From: Incurvaria masculella
Lineage: Eukaryota > Arthropoda > Insecta > Lepidoptera > Incurvariidae
Reading direction: 5' to 3'
Assembly (NCBI GenBank): GCA_946894095.1
Contig: OX335647.2
Coordinates: 15,146,001 to 15,210,000, forward strand
DNA length: 64,000 nt
Shown in pieces: positions 33,324 through 45,734 of this stretch. A model generated the notes under the pieces. That model was given only the letters and a program-made list of their open reading frames with translations, was not told where the DNA came from and did not search any database. Within the stretch, counting starts at the first letter, position 1, and every line of letters starts with the position of its first letter. The position numbers were made by a program, and so were the translations under genes.

Positions 33324-34616
33324 TTAGGTTTGTAGACTTGATTTATGATACTGAAACTAAATTGAAGATTTTTAGAAATCATTTCTGTATGTATGTATGT
33401 ATTTTCCTCCATATCTCTTAAACCGATTATTTGCATGAGATGAAACTTAGTACACGTACATTTGACTACCCGGGAATTAGGATAGGCTAAATATAATTCA
33501 GTTCCGCTTGCGCTAAGATGTGGCTGTCATACAAATTGCAATGCTATGCACGGCTCGGCGGGAGGGCGGCAGCTGGAGGGGGGGCTCGCTTACTTTTACT
33601 AATTGTACTGAAGTACGGCTTGGTATTTTTCGCAACTTTAGGACTACTTGGCAAAATCCTTCAGAACAAATTGCTCGATTTAGATGCGGATTGTATCTAC
33701 GTCTAGCCTGATTCTACTCAAAACTTATAGGCTACATCATATAAGGCTTCATTACCAGAAGGGTGAGTAGTGAGTGTTAAATTCTTATAACTTGCGAACC
33801 ACTTACCCGATTTATGTGCGTATTTTATCAATGTCTCTCTGGGAGCAGTCAGGTTCGAGATGGGTTACTGTTTTCGATGTTGAGGCTAGCTGTGGGTTGG
33901 AGTCCACGCAAAACTTACCTACGTTACACGTTACTTACTTTCTAGGTAAGCAATGTTACAGTGCAAGCCACCAAATGTCAACGAAGCTCTAAAAGGGAAT
34001 TATTGGATGTTTCTCATTAAATCATGCTATTTCATCTCGAACGATCTTGATTAAATTTGGTAGATGGATACATTGTCCTGGACCAGTTTGACCCTATTTT
34101 GGATCAGCCATGTCGGATACTTTTTATCCATGAAATAATTTAGCCGACGCTAACCCGAGCGGAGCCGGGTACCGCAGCTAGTAAATACATATTATACATT
34201 TTACATTTACAGGCATACGCCAAGTTATAACGTCCGATGCAGGAACACGGGCGCCTTTGGCTTTTTGAACTCTCATTTGGGTTTATTTGATTACATTTTG
34301 GTTTTCGTATTTCATATCCATTTGAACTTCCCGTATGCTATGATCGTTCTAAATAAATTCTTGTTTTCAGAATTTTGAAGCTACATACTTACTTATACCT
34401 TAGATAATACCTTGTTATATTATAAATAGTAGGTTAAGCCCGTACTTACAAAGTTTTATTTCATTTCTTTCGAATACGAAACTGCGTGTCGACGCAAAGG
34501 AAAAATCATTGCATAACTATTCAGAGGATGATCTGGGTTTATTAGTAAAAGGGATAGTTTGTGAGCCGGAGAGTGACAGGGTACTTTTAATGCTGGAAAT
34601 AATATGTTCGATACTG

Positions 34617-34645
34617 TACTGATCGGAGCCGGGTACCGCAGTTAT
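34617..34645 (+). mobile_element. Decayed Helitron 3' terminus
   Basis: Contains GATCGGAGCCGGGTACCGCA, the Helitron terminal hairpin region, but CTAG has become TTAT. The rest of the element is not recognisable upstream. Confidence 0.45.
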
Positions 34646-35136
34646 TACAATAATAAAGAAGTCCATGTTTGACGTCGCTTAGGTCCGTAACGTTAACGGA
34701 ATTACGATTTCGAACATGCGCGGGGTGCGCGTGTTTTCGTAATTCCGTGTGTTTTTGTATGTACATATGTTGGTTATAACGGTTAAAATGTATGAAGAGG
34801 AGGTTGTCACCCTCATGCGTCATTGTTCAGACGGACCACAATCGGAGTGAGCAGTGGCCGGGTGCCGTTAGGTACTTCAAGTCAATCCGTGCAAGCACTT
34901 CAATTATTATTATTCGTAGGAAAACCTTGTAAGAAATGACGGTGACCGCAGTGCGAGCATGGAAATTTTGCAACTTGCGACTCATAGAATACGATTGCAG
35001 GTACGTCAACTGGACTGTAGGCCCAAGTCTGATTTAGTTGGAGTTTCACTTTCTCTAGAGATTATATAATAGAACGATAATATTAAAAATAAATTAACTC
35101 GGACATTTTTGAGAGTGTATAATTTGATAAAAAATC

Positions 35137-35263
35137 GGTCAAATTCGAAACAAACTCGCACACGAAGTGTTCCGTACCATCGTCAAACATTTAATTTAAA
35201 AAATCACGTTTATTGTGCAATAGGAATACACACTCTGTGAGCATTTCAGATTTCTATTGCAAT
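35137..35263 (+). mobile_element. GTGCGAGTC-palindrome repeat, truncated copy 4
   Basis: Begins with a decayed palindrome (aaactcgcacacgaag), keeps TTCCGTACCATCGTC and 'acactctgtgagcatttcag', then stops at the RTE fragment. Confidence 0.7.
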
Positions 35264-35412
35264 GATCACCCGCCAGTTGGGACGACGACATCAAGTGCGT
35301 CGGCGGAAAGCGGTGGTTCCGTACCGCTGAGGGCCGGGAGAACTGGAAAAAAATGGATAGGCGTATATCCAGCATTGGACGCAAACATGCTGACTGACAT
35401 TGCAACCCGTAA
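35264..35412 (+). pseudogene. RTE/BovB-type LINE, extreme 3' coding fragment
   Basis: About 130 bases match 48640-48775, covering the 'RPPARWDDDIK..RTAEGRENWKKMD' block and the end of the frame. It abuts a truncated copy of the GTGCGAGTC repeat at 35137-35263, so either one inserted in the other or both were cut at this join. Confidence 0.8.
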
Positions 35413-36639
35413 CAAGTTTGAGTGAATATATCCAATCAAAATATTAGCATCATATTGGGTGCTCGCACTGCCAGTAAAATGTGGTCAGAAATCTTCGCGC
35501 GCGTAATGCACCAAAGTTTCATCGCTTTCGGATGAATGATTTAGGGACGCATACAGGACTAAACATTCCTCAATACCAACTTTGCCACCCTGTTTTTAAA
35601 AAATATCTCCTTAGTGCCAGGAGTGTTTCAGTATCAGGAATGTTTCCTCAGAATTATAAAAATCTCTAGGTCAAGCGGATTAGTCTGTGTATTGTCAGTC
35701 AGTTAGTCACGGTATCACATAATACCTATTACATGATACTGTCTTATATTTAAAGATAATACCAACGCGGACGCATAAACACTTTTGCTTAGCCATATAT
35801 GTATGGAAATCATCATTAATATGATGATCTCGAACCACCACTATGTGCAGATCGTATTAAGATAGTGGTTCAGTCGCATGGATCATGGCCAATGCCAAAA
35901 CACCACGGTCAAAGCCGCTATTTCGTACAATGCCAACAATCATCATTACCACCCATAGGCGGAATGATTTTTCGTTGATTGGTCTATTGAAAGCTTAGTG
36001 AAATCCTGAGCGATCATTATCGATATCCAGTGGTGAATGACAATCGCTCACATTTTTTTTGCTGTAATTAAGTTGAACAAAAACTCGTTTTCTCATGTTC
36101 TAAGAATAAACAAAACTGCATAGCATACAATTTGGATGGCTGTAGTATGGCCGGACCTTCAGCAACTGCGGTGGGGCGAACATGTTCACAAAAGAATGAA
36201 ACATGTTTTCGTGGGTCAGTTTTGTATTAGAAGGTAGCCAACTTTGCAGATGAAGAATTCTTTAAAGAGGAACTTTCCAGGAGAGTAACAAGAGTAACAA
36301 AATACTTTTGTTGGAGCTGGTATAAATAATCCGATAACACAAAAAAAACTCTTCAAATCATAGCTTTCTGCACATAACTGGGCCAGATGTAAACGAGAAT
36401 CGATTAAGTAATACTTTAATTATTTTCCAGGGCCAACAGCAAGTGAAGTATTAAAGTGACTGCAACTTCCAATTCATACGTAAATAAATCTTGTCTTCAG
36501 GTCTAAATCTGTAGTCCACGGACGTTTGCTCTATTAAATCCTAGATCGAAGCAGATAATCGGCTCAGCGAGAGGTTAGTGCCAATTGATAGTCGGTCAGC
36601 TAATCGGTGGCTTCCGACAAACGATCGACAGGTCGAACG

Positions 36640-36865
36640 CATGATTTATTCCTAATCACGTTCTCTGACAGCGGTTGACCAAGTTTGGCGTCCTTGGCGG
36701 TGGACGCTCTCGGGGCGTCGTCACCGCTACTGTCGCAATGCGTTCTGGTAGATCGCACCGCGTTGTCGCAACCGGCGGAGGCGGTGCGGTGCGGTTGTGG
36801 TGGCCACATGATGTAACGTCTTCGGACATGTCACGCGTACTACCCGCCACCATGTGCTTCTTATT
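36640..36865. other. GC-rich patch, no gene seen
   Basis: Several overlapping frames on both strands, none recognisable. Confidence 0.2.
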
Positions 36866-36934
36866 TCTGTAATAATAGCGCCAAAACCACCAAAAATTAG
36901 AACAACTGAAACCATAGCTAAACCATATATAGCT

Positions 36935-37038
36935 GTATTCAGAGTGGGCGGACTAACTTTAATACGCCGGACTAAACCTTATGGATAATCCGGTGCTAAT
37001 CCCGTACTAAGTTTTCACAATTTTACTCTGAATATGAC
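36935..37038. mobile_element. Short MITE with GTATTCAGAGT ends, copy 1
   Basis: Left GTATTCAGAGTGGGCGGACT, right (inward) GTCATATTCAGAGTAAAA. About 104 bp. A related copy lies at 42690-42808. Confidence 0.7.
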
Positions 37039-37110
37039 TGATAGAGAATGAATTAAATTCTTAAATATCAGTAAGGTTTTATACTATGTGCGCCCTTGAC
37101 TGTACCTCCT

Positions 37111-37128
37111 AACCTAACCTAACCCAAC
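37111..37128. repeat. Short CCTAA telomere-type run
   Basis: CCTAACCTAACCTAACCC, three units of the common insect telomere repeat (TTAGG on the other strand). Confidence 0.6.
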
Positions 37129-37326
37129 CTGTACCCCTGTGTCATAAGCAGGAAGTAAAAAAGTCACCAAATATGTACGCACCGAACATGAAGATTATTT
37201 TATGTAGCATCTGACGCCACGGTTCTGTATATACCTAGAATAAGTCTTCGACTTGACATTCATAACAAACAGTTATGCAGTGGATGAACAACTGGAGTTT
37301 CCATTGAAACATTTCAGCATCTCACT

Positions 37327-37749
37327 TTATCTCGGTGATGAACTCGTGCCTACCATGATGGTAGAATGTTCCTGTCCCGATATTTCGTTATGGATCCGTC
37401 CGCCCCAAGATTCGGCACAATGGCAAGAATATTGGGTACGAATTAGGTAACTAAACAACAGACTTTTTGCAGTAGCGCACGGCCGAAGAGAAATCAAGCG
37501 AGCATCTTCCGGAGGAATGCCGACTTCTCGCCTGACTGATCCGCGCCGACCGGCCGCGCCGCCGCCAGCCGCTAGCATGTATTGTTCTTGAAAACATGGC
37601 ACTAACACATCCATTGTCAATTCACTTTTGCAGACGCCTGCGATATCAATTAGTGAAATAGAGTTTTTAATGTTTTTCTCAAAGTTATAAACTGCACCCG
37701 CCAAAAGATGTTTGGATGAAAATGGAGATGAATGGTTAACAGTATGCAA
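37327..37749 (-). CDS. Unrecognised open frame, 140 residues
   Basis: The longest unexplained frame in the window. Residues 1-60 are of mixed composition (HLLAGAVYNFEKNIKNS). A Gly/Ala/Arg-rich part (AAGGGAAGRRGSVRREVG) follows near 60-77, from a short GC-rich patch at 37520-37575. There are no known motifs, no nearby repeats and no obvious splice sites tied to it. It could be an exon on the minus strand, or chance. Confidence 0.2.
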   Translation of the reverse strand: MHTVNHSSPFSSKHLLAGAVYNFEKNIKNSISLIDIAGVCKSELTMDVLVPCFQEQYMLAAGGGAAGRRGSVRREVGIPPEDARLISLRPCATAKSLLFSYLIRTQYSCHCAESWGGRIHNEISGQEHSTIMVGTSSSPR

Positions 37750-38724
37750 GCTGTCATAATATTAGACCAACACATCACATATTAACTAGATGCCAGGACC
37801 TCTCTTATGTTGCAAGATATTCTTACCATTGTGTTACAAGCGTGTAGGTACATTAAAATAATAAAGAATATATGTATGTTAAATATATAATAAATAATAT
37901 AATGGCTTTTGACAGCATCTGTCGGTCCTTGCAATGAAGACATTTTATTTAAATGTGATGTTAGTTATTGGAGGTAAAAAAAAAATCTTTTTGAAAACAT
38001 TTTGAAAATTTTGCTAAGAATTTCATACAGGAAGTATTATATTTTTTTATTTAGCCCGTAAACTCAAACATTTTTTTTTTAAATAAATGAGAAAAAAGTA
38101 CTTAATAGTTTCCAATTTGCCAAAACCATAATGTTCAATTCAATCGTGTTAATTTAAAGCACCGCAAAGTGACTATGCATAGGGTGCTACGTGTCTACAC
38201 GCTACATGCCAAAATGGCGAACGAAAACAGCAGACCGCATAACTTGTCTATAACTAAGTCATGAACTTAATGGTTCTTAAATTCACTGCTCAGTATTTAC
38301 AGAGCTATCACTACAAAGGAAAGCAGATATAACTTATTATGATATTAAATGGATTAAAGATTCTATTAAGCGGTATAAAAGGAAACGAATATAAAACATA
38401 ACTTGCAATTACATTATTTCAACCGCTTTCCATCTGAACATATTCCCATAATGGTCAGTTATACTCAACGGAGTGGCCCTGTACATTTAGTCAAGCAGAT
38501 CTACATAATGTGTGCCTGCTCTAGAAACCTATACGTAACAACGACTTGTCGCCATCCTGCCCTTGTCCTCGTTAGTTCTGTACACACACTGTATCCTGTG
38601 ACCTAGAGACCGGAACATCACCTTTTAGAACTCTCAGCGGTATAATATTCGAGTTTCCCTAGGACCAAATAACCTTCATAATCCTCTTTTGATGCATGTT
38701 ATCGGTTATAATGAGGTCTTCGTA

Positions 38725-39204
38725 TTAAGGTGGCCCTTCCCGACTGGACTAACTCATTCGGATTCGTGGGCATGGTACAAAACCGTGCTATTGCGCTCTG
38801 GGACCTTCTCTGTTTCAAATAAAAAGACAGGCTCCGTGATGAGGAGGATATGTCCACAAAGCAGACTATGCGCATAGTGTTTAATTTGGCAAGATTTACG
38901 AAAATTTTAAATACAAAATGACTTATAGCTAAAAATAAATCACTACGACTGTAGTCAAAAATCATACAAAAACTGATTATAAGTCTTCATGAAACAAGCT
39001 AGGTCTCATAACGAATCTTTTTAAGATGTTTTTATTAAATCGTTGAGCAATCCACCTCCATAGTTATTGCATAAAACGCGCGAAAAATGCGAACTTTCTG
39101 ACCTTATAACTTAGAAACCAAACACAAATTAGACATCTAGTTTGATCAAATAAAGCTGTTTTGAGTATAATTTTGGATCTCATCCTTCTTTCTACGCACC
39201 TTAA
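38725..39204 (+). mobile_element. TTAA-flanked MITE (piggyBac-like), copy 1
   Basis: Starts TTAAGGTGGCCCTTCCCGAC and ends CGCACCTTAA. It matches the 56225-56774 element along its length (for example 'gacaggctccgtgatgagga' and 'aaaacgcgcgaaaaa'). The right end is shortened relative to that copy. TTAA duplications are the mark of piggyBac-type insertion; the family assignment is inferred. Confidence 0.8.
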
Positions 39205-40546
39205 GTAATTGATTTATTTTTCCTGATGTGAAATTCCGGACGAAACGTCGAGCTAAGTAAGTAAGCTGAACACTGTTTATCCGTAAACGTAAAATAATAA
39301 TTGATTTAAGTTATTGATGAATGTGTGCATGAATCCGCATTATCGACAAAACTCGCTTGTGTTCTTAGGTCTACCTACATCGTTGCAGCACATAATGGTT
39401 ACGGTTTCCCGGTGCGCGATGCGATGCCTTCTCGGCTCGCCGATGTGCTTCGGTGCCTGTGTTACGCATTCGACAACCCACTTCGAGTTTGCAATATATT
39501 CCGAGAAAATAGTTTCCCCTAGAGTTTGAGTGTGAGAATATTAGAGGCTAACTGGTAAATGAAATCAAAATATGCCCTTTGTTTGGTGTAGGCCGATCAA
39601 TCACTTTTTTATACCAGAAAGTATGGTATTTCTTTTATATATAACTGCTCTTAAGAGGCCCGTTGACGCTAACGTTGCGATATTTTGGTGTTATTTCAAT
39701 GGTCATTTCAGAGCCGGTTAAGAATAAATACCAGTAAAAAAAATTAAATATCAAAGTTTGGACTATTATCTAGTGTATGACCGTAAAACTGGCTTAATGC
39801 GATGCTTATACTCTTCAAAAAAAAAATAAGTTTGCAGACGCCCATTTACTATGTTTTTGTTCCAGCGCTTGGAAATTATTCATGATTTATACAATTTTCT
39901 TTTTTAAAGTACAAGATTGCATATTTATCTAGTGAATAACCGTCAAAAAATTATGAAATGGCGAAAAATAGATTTTATAAATCGAAAACAATATTTTGCT
40001 TCCTCGCGCTCGCCATCAAGCAGCAAAATCGATTCTGACGCGCATTCAATAATGGACCCTAACGCAAATACAGTGTGTACAGAGGTCGCCTTTATCGTTT
40101 GTTTTCTGATCTCTGCCGACTAGTACCGCCCCTGACGTTGGGCTCTACGAACGTGGTTTCTGTGCTAGTTATTCTCTCAGTTTTTGCGGTGATATTTGTT
40201 CAAATAACTCTAAAAATACACATCTTACGAACTTATCCTTTTGGGAATACCTTGATTTACCTGTATTCTTCTTATTTAGTAAGTAAGAATCAAGTTATCT
40301 TTGTTGCATATTTTTTGTATGAAACAAATATAGAGCACAGTAGAGGCATTCTGTGATAGAGGCGGCAGTCACGACTGACATTTTTTTTCAGCGTTCAACA
40401 TAAACAATGAGCAACAAACGAAAATATTTAGGAAATGCTAGTCCGGTTCGCCTCAAGATAAAAAGACTCGGATTCATTTTTAATGACCGAAATAAAATTT
40501 AAGTAGATTTTGTTTATAATTTTACCCAATGATTTATTCTGCCAAT
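39205..40546. other. Unassigned sequence
   Basis: Overlapping 65-71-residue frames at 39314-39529 (one reads VRDAMPSRLADVLRCLCYAF) have no recognised family. Otherwise AT-rich. Confidence 0.35.
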
Positions 40547-40652
40547 TCCCCGGAGGTATCTATGGGTAGAAATGATTTCCATCTTTTCATCCAATGCTAT
40601 GGTATCGACCGGGATGGGCTTAACCCTACCACCTAATAGGAAAAGGGGATTT
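40547..40652 (-). mobile_element. SINE-like family, internal fragment
   Basis: 'ccatcttttcatccaatgct', 'atggtatcgaccgggatggg' and 'cttaaccctaccacctaa' match the family reversed. Confidence 0.65.
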
Positions 40653-40798
40653 TATAAAAGTCATATTTTTAGTCAATAAAGTCGTCAAACGGAAACATTT
40701 GGATGTTTGGAAATAATGTATGCAGTAATAGTAATTTAATTATTAACCTATTTGTTAAAGGTTTTAATGTTTTTTTTATTTTAACGCCAACAAACTAA

Positions 40799-41085
40799 AA
40801 AAACCGGCCAAGTGCGAGTCGGACTCGAACACGAAGGGTTCCGTACCATCGTACAAGATTTACCGCAAAACCAAAACAGTTTTTTGTATGGCTCCTTTAA
40901 TTTTTATTATTTTATAAATTTACCTATTTGTTGTTATAGCGGCAAAATAAATACATAATCTGTGAAAATATCAGCTTCCTATCTGTTACGGTTCATGAGA
41001 AACAGCCCTGTGACAGACGGACGGACAGCGGAGGCTTAGTATTAGGGTTCCGTTTTCACCCTTTGGGTACGGAATCCTAAAAATT
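40799..41085 (+). mobile_element. GTGCGAGTC-palindrome repeat, copy 5
   Basis: Full ends: AAAACCGGCCAAGTGCGAGT at the left, CCCTTTGGGTACGGAATCCT at the right. Few GGAC units. Confidence 0.9.
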
Positions 41086-41246
41086 GTTTTTGTTCTTAAT
41101 CATTTATTTTTCCAATGTGTTTTAAATTTAGTATAAAATGTTTAGAATATTTATAAAAATCTACAGTTTTGGATTTTATCATGGATTCTTCTGCTATGTA
41201 AATTTGTTTCGTCATTCTTTCGTTACCCATTCGCTCCTACCAGTTT

Positions 41247-41412
41247 TTTTTATGCAACCTGACTAGGATGGCTAATAACACACAACTGCCGTTATGATAT
41301 TAGCCCAATACACCACATTTTCGAAAGAATTAGGTGCCAACCCAGAACCTTCCCTCACGCCTACACTGAACTGGATGGGAAACACGGAAAAAAAATCATT
41401 GCCGCTTCAAAC
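41247..41412 (-). mobile_element. SINE-like family, 3' part
   Basis: Starts TTTTTTATGCAACCTGACTA (tail end reversed), then 'gatattagcccaatacacca' and 'aagaattaggtgcc'. Confidence 0.8.
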
Positions 41413-41642
41413 ATAGTTTCATGCTATAGTTATGAATACTATTATTAGAATAGCATAAATATGTTTCTTTACTTGACATAATCCTGGGAAGATGCGGACT
41501 CGCCCCGCGCACTCCGCGCACCCCCGCACCACGCACACATAGCCGATAGCACACGCATAGAAATACACTCATAAGTTTCGCTTCTGTTACGTTAGTTATT
41601 TATTCGGTGCTGTTGGTCACACTACCATATAAATTACTGCCG

Positions 41643-41681
41643 AAATGCAGGTGCTCATAATTAGTAGGAACACCTGCATTT
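41643..41681. repeat. Short perfect hairpin
   Basis: AAATGCAGGTG and CACCTGCATTT separated by 17 bases; 11-bp perfect stem. Confidence 0.85.
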
Positions 41682-42689
41682 AGACCATAACAATTTTATA
41701 ATGACTTAGAGCTTTTCACCAAGCAAGTTTATACGAAATAAATATAATATTTGTAAATAAAAAATATGTTGAATAAAATAATACGTAAGGTATATTATGA
41801 ATTGAATTGAAAATTGTACTTATTATATTTTACAGACGGATGGGTTCGTAACTAATAACAAAAAAATACAAGTAACTTCAAGAATAAATAAAGATGTAAA
41901 TATGTATGGAAATATAGACTAAATATTCTTTTATGAAAACACATCTCTTAATATTAATTTAATGTGGCACTCAACTATTTAAATAGCTTGTCTCAGCGCG
42001 CTCGTCATAGCATAACATGTGTTAACCCTGAACAGCCGCACAATTTGGCGCTGCTAAGTGAATGTCATGTTTCGGGGAAGCGCGATAAGCTTAATTTGGT
42101 GTAAACATTCTCGAGGTACCTGGAGTTTTATTGCTGCCGGCACAAACAACTGCGAAAGGCTTGCACTTCGTACGGAGATGGCCATCTATTACGAAGTAAT
42201 TATTAGTATTATCTTTGCTAGTAAGCTCTGAATTCAATCAGATGCCGACCAATGTGTTACATGAGACTTCAGTTAAGGTATTTTTGATCGTCATTGAAAT
42301 CGTTATGATTTTCAGATCCTTAGGATGTTTTTGTTATTGCAGCAGCATTGTACGAATTTGTGTTTATGTAAAATACATTAACAACAAGGTGGGTACACAC
42401 ATATTACAAAGTAGCTACATATTTCTTTTATATTAGTATACCTGTTGTATGCCATAAAATATCACGAACTGAAGTTCGAACTAACAAACAATATATTTTA
42501 CTGCCGTAAAAACGCGTATCATCGAGTCCTGCAACACATTTCCTGAAATCAACCGCTCGACTTGTATTGTTCACTGTTTACAACCTTCAGGTGCATACAT
42601 TTTTACATCAAACATTTCCTTGAGTTGTTGTTTCGTTTTCAAAAAGAATCTGTGCAATATATCTACCAGTCCGTTACGTTTTTATAGTC

Positions 42690-42808
42690 GTATTCAGAGT
42701 GAACTGTCAAATTTTAGTAGGCAGACTAGCACTGGACTAACCATACAAAATGCTATTTAGTTCGGCGATAATCGGTGTATTATAGGTAGTCCGCCAACTC
42801 TGATTACT
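42690..42808. mobile_element. Short MITE with GTATTCAGAGT ends, copy 2
   Basis: Left GTATTCAGAGTGAACTG, right (inward) GTAATCAGAGTTGGCGGACT; the right end matches the left end of the 36935 copy. Confidence 0.65.
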
Positions 42809-42840
42809 ACTGTCAGGGCTTAGGAATGAAAGTATACATA

Positions 42841-43072
42841 CTAGTGGCGCGGAGACTAGACTAGAGGCCTGGGTTCAGATCCTCGCCCGTTCATGCACTA
42901 CTTTCTTTCTCATTCTGAGTTATATAAGTGCATTTTGGTTACGAATGTGAGCTGGTCCATAGTTCGGAATCCATGTGAAACTGTAGGTCCCTTTCCCCTA
43001 CTAGGTGGTAGGGTTTAAGCCCGCCCGGGTATCATAACGGTAGTTTTGTGGTATGGCAGGCTGCATAAAAAA
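42841..43072 (+). mobile_element. SINE-like family, copy with tRNA-like head, internally deleted
   Basis: The head 'tagtggcgcggaga...' and GGGTTCAGATCCTCGCCC resembles RNA polymerase III A and B boxes (B box GGTTCRANNCC). It continues with TTCATGCACTACTTTCTTTC and 'gtaggtccctttccccta', then jumps from GCCCGCCCGGGT to the 'atcataacggtag' tail block. Confidence 0.8.
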
Positions 43073-44184
43073 CGACAGCACTTTCAGTACAATCTGTCAA
43101 ATGCATTCAATATTTCAAAATCAAGTCTAAAGTCAAAATATTTTTCAGATGAGCAAAAGTTATGTTTTTGGTGTGTAAACCCCACTTTGTAACGTAAATT
43201 AATATATATGTTTCACGCTTATTCACTAGATAAATATGTTATCTAATACTACAAAAAAGAAAAGTGACTGCCAAGCAATTACCTTAATTAGAGATGGTAG
43301 GGAACAGAAAGAATGTTTTTTAAAACTATATAAGGTATTGGCCACAGGCCTCATAAAATATTTAAAATACATATTTATAAGTTAGCCGTTAAGAAAATTC
43401 TATTATATATAGTTTTTTTTTAATTTTAATTATGATTATTGTATTTTGTTAACTTCATTTTGCTAAAATAAAATTTGCCAGTTAATGTTTGTTTGAATAT
43501 GTAGGTTGGCTCAAGCGTATAACTAGAGTTTCTTAGATCTATGTTATATAATACAAGTTTCTTATTCTTATGCAGATCATTCTTTCGATGCACCTTCAAA
43601 TATTTTATTTGTCTCAAATATAAAAATAACACTACCTACATATAATATGATTTTGTCAATTAACTTTGATGAAATGTGTATGAACTGCGTTCATTTTTAT
43701 TTTAGGCAAGTTTAAAATTAAGAGGTGCTTAATATTGCCTCCAATATCACCCCTGCTGTCGCGTGTGAATTTAAAAGAGCAACCCGTATAGTATACATAA
43801 TATTTTATATTAATTTTTAAAATGACCTCAAGATGATATTTATTTCCATTAAGTACAGATAATATTGTTTAATATGTGTTTAATATTGTTTTATTCAACC
43901 TAACATTAAAAAAACTGATAAAACATAAAAAGCAGTATTGATAAATAAAACTCTACAATCGGTACATAATCACGAACCGATCGTGATTTGAATAAAATTC
44001 CAACCGCATTAAGTGTAATACAACATTTATCAGATCTGAATTAATTCGCCACCTCTGAAATATTTAAACCACTCTGGCGCGTCGAACGACTATAGCGCGT
44101 CGTAAATGATCTTGCCGGACCTAGCGACATCGTGAGAATGAAAGCTATTGGATGATTTCTGACTAGCCGTGGCCCGCCCTATTT
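43073..44184. other. Unassigned AT-rich sequence
   Basis: No frames above 70 residues and no repeats found. Confidence 0.4.
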
Positions 44185-44455
44185 TTTCAGAACACCAATA
44201 GCCGATTTTACGCTGGACTCAGTTGGAGCCTTAACCTAACCAATCCCTCATGGGAATTAGGTGCCCTGCCAGAACCTTCCTCTTATTACACGGCTACAAT
44301 AGACTGCCTTTGAAACTCGGAAAAATCGTCATTGACGTTTCGATCATTCTTCATTCCATTAAATGGTACTAACCCGGGCGGTATTCACCCTACCGCCTGC
44401 TAAGTAAGGAAGTAGACCTGCAGTTTTACGTTTAATCCGAACCACGAACGACACG
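44185..44455 (-). mobile_element. SINE-like family, copy without head
   Basis: 'catgggaattaggtgccctg', 'ggtactaacccgggcggtat', 'tcaccctaccgcctgcta' and 'gtagacctgcagttttac', in order and reversed. Confidence 0.8.
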
Positions 44456-45379
44456 CACGGGACGAAATTCAGTGGGACCACTTGTATTCTTTGTAAGTGC
44501 CGGTACCAGCAGATCACTATTCAATATCTGCCAGTGAATCTCAAAACATCAGAACCAATGTCTCATGAAGGAAGTCGAACTTCCTGAGTGCATGCGGGCG
44601 CGACCATACAGGGGGGGCTCCAAATATTATGGAATATAATATTTTGCGTCCTCGTATGTGTAAAGATCACCCAGCACGTCCTGCGACCCACATGTGCGGC
44701 CTCGCCGCCCGCCGCGCGCACGAACAGGAAGCCTGGCGGTTCGCGTGCTTGATGCTCGGACCGATATCATCACAAAAACACAACAATTAGTCACGAATCT
44801 ACGTAGACATCGGCAGCCAGTTTCGGCGTGTCACATTGTGGTCGCTGTACCAGGAAATCTCGCTTGGGTTAGGTGCCATCACGCAACAATATTATTTACA
44901 CCGGCTGTATGAGCTATGGAGATAAATATGTCGATATTGTTAGGTCGGTTTCGTAATTACATAGTAACTAAGTAATTCTAAGTAAGTAATTCTCTTCAAA
45001 ATACACATGTATTGCCTACTAATTTCGTACCAATAAAAATACCGATTGACTTAAAAATCATATCTTGTTCTGCTGATGGATGAAACCTCAAAAAAATATA
45101 AGAAAACGTAAATGCATCACCTTGGGCAAAAATGGTATCGTGTGTGATGGTTCGATTTTTTGAAAAAATGTCACAAAAAAAATATTTTTAGACAAGACTA
45201 AGTAAGTAAGTACAAAGTGAGAAGAATACATGAAAAATGAAAAAATCTTGTTTTAAGGTTCGCGGTTACATTTATTCAGTTTTAAGCTATGCAAAGAAGG
45301 CTAGAGATCAGAGAGCTACTAGCTGGCCACTAATATAAATATTTTCAACCTTTGCTGAGATATGTTTGAGATCATATTA

Positions 45380-45430
45380 TGATATAATAGAATATGATAT
45401 AATATGATATATGATATAATATGATAGAAT
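45380..45430. repeat. ATGATATA simple repeat
   Basis: Imperfect run of atgatata/atgatatata units. Confidence 0.85.
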
Positions 45431-45734
45431 TTTTTTTTAACACGACACACGCGTATGTCTTCAAACTAGATGGGTTCGTTAATTATTTCATAGTGCTTAC
45501 AGTCTCCATGCAATGTCATCACGTTGACCAATCACCCAAAAACTAGAATAAAAGTAAAAGTGTTGACTCCAAGTCGACTCGCGTTTTAGCGATGACAATA
45601 GGCGCGGGCGACACAGTTTCTATGGAGACGTCTATTCGTCTACCTCAAAGACTTGTTTTCATACGATTTGGAATTAATTCCAAGCCCAATTTACCACTAT
45701 TCAACTTACCACTACTGTTTGTGTGATAAAAAAT

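Larger units (their letters stand above)
32025..34181 (+). mobile_element. Non-autonomous Helitron, copy 3, interrupted by another Helitron
   Basis: The left piece, 32025-32087, starts TCTATACTAATAATAAATC. The right piece, 33324-34181, runs from a TGTATGTATGTAT tract to the terminus GAGCCGGGTACCGCAGCTAG, followed by T. The right piece matches copy 1 closely from the 'gcaactttaggactactt' segment onward. Removing the 1236-bp Helitron between them leaves about 920 bp, close to the 955 bp of copy 1. The join is inferred from ends and length. Confidence 0.65.
34182..36930. other. Mostly unassigned
   Basis: Apart from the decayed Helitron end, repeat copy 4, the RTE piece and the 36.6-kb GC patch listed separately, nothing is recognisable. 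Confidence 0.4.

Noticed and set aside
33518..33992. Overlapping plus-strand frames of about 60-70 residues
   Set aside because: They lie within Helitron copy 3, and the matching region of copy 1 has equivalent non-coding sequence.
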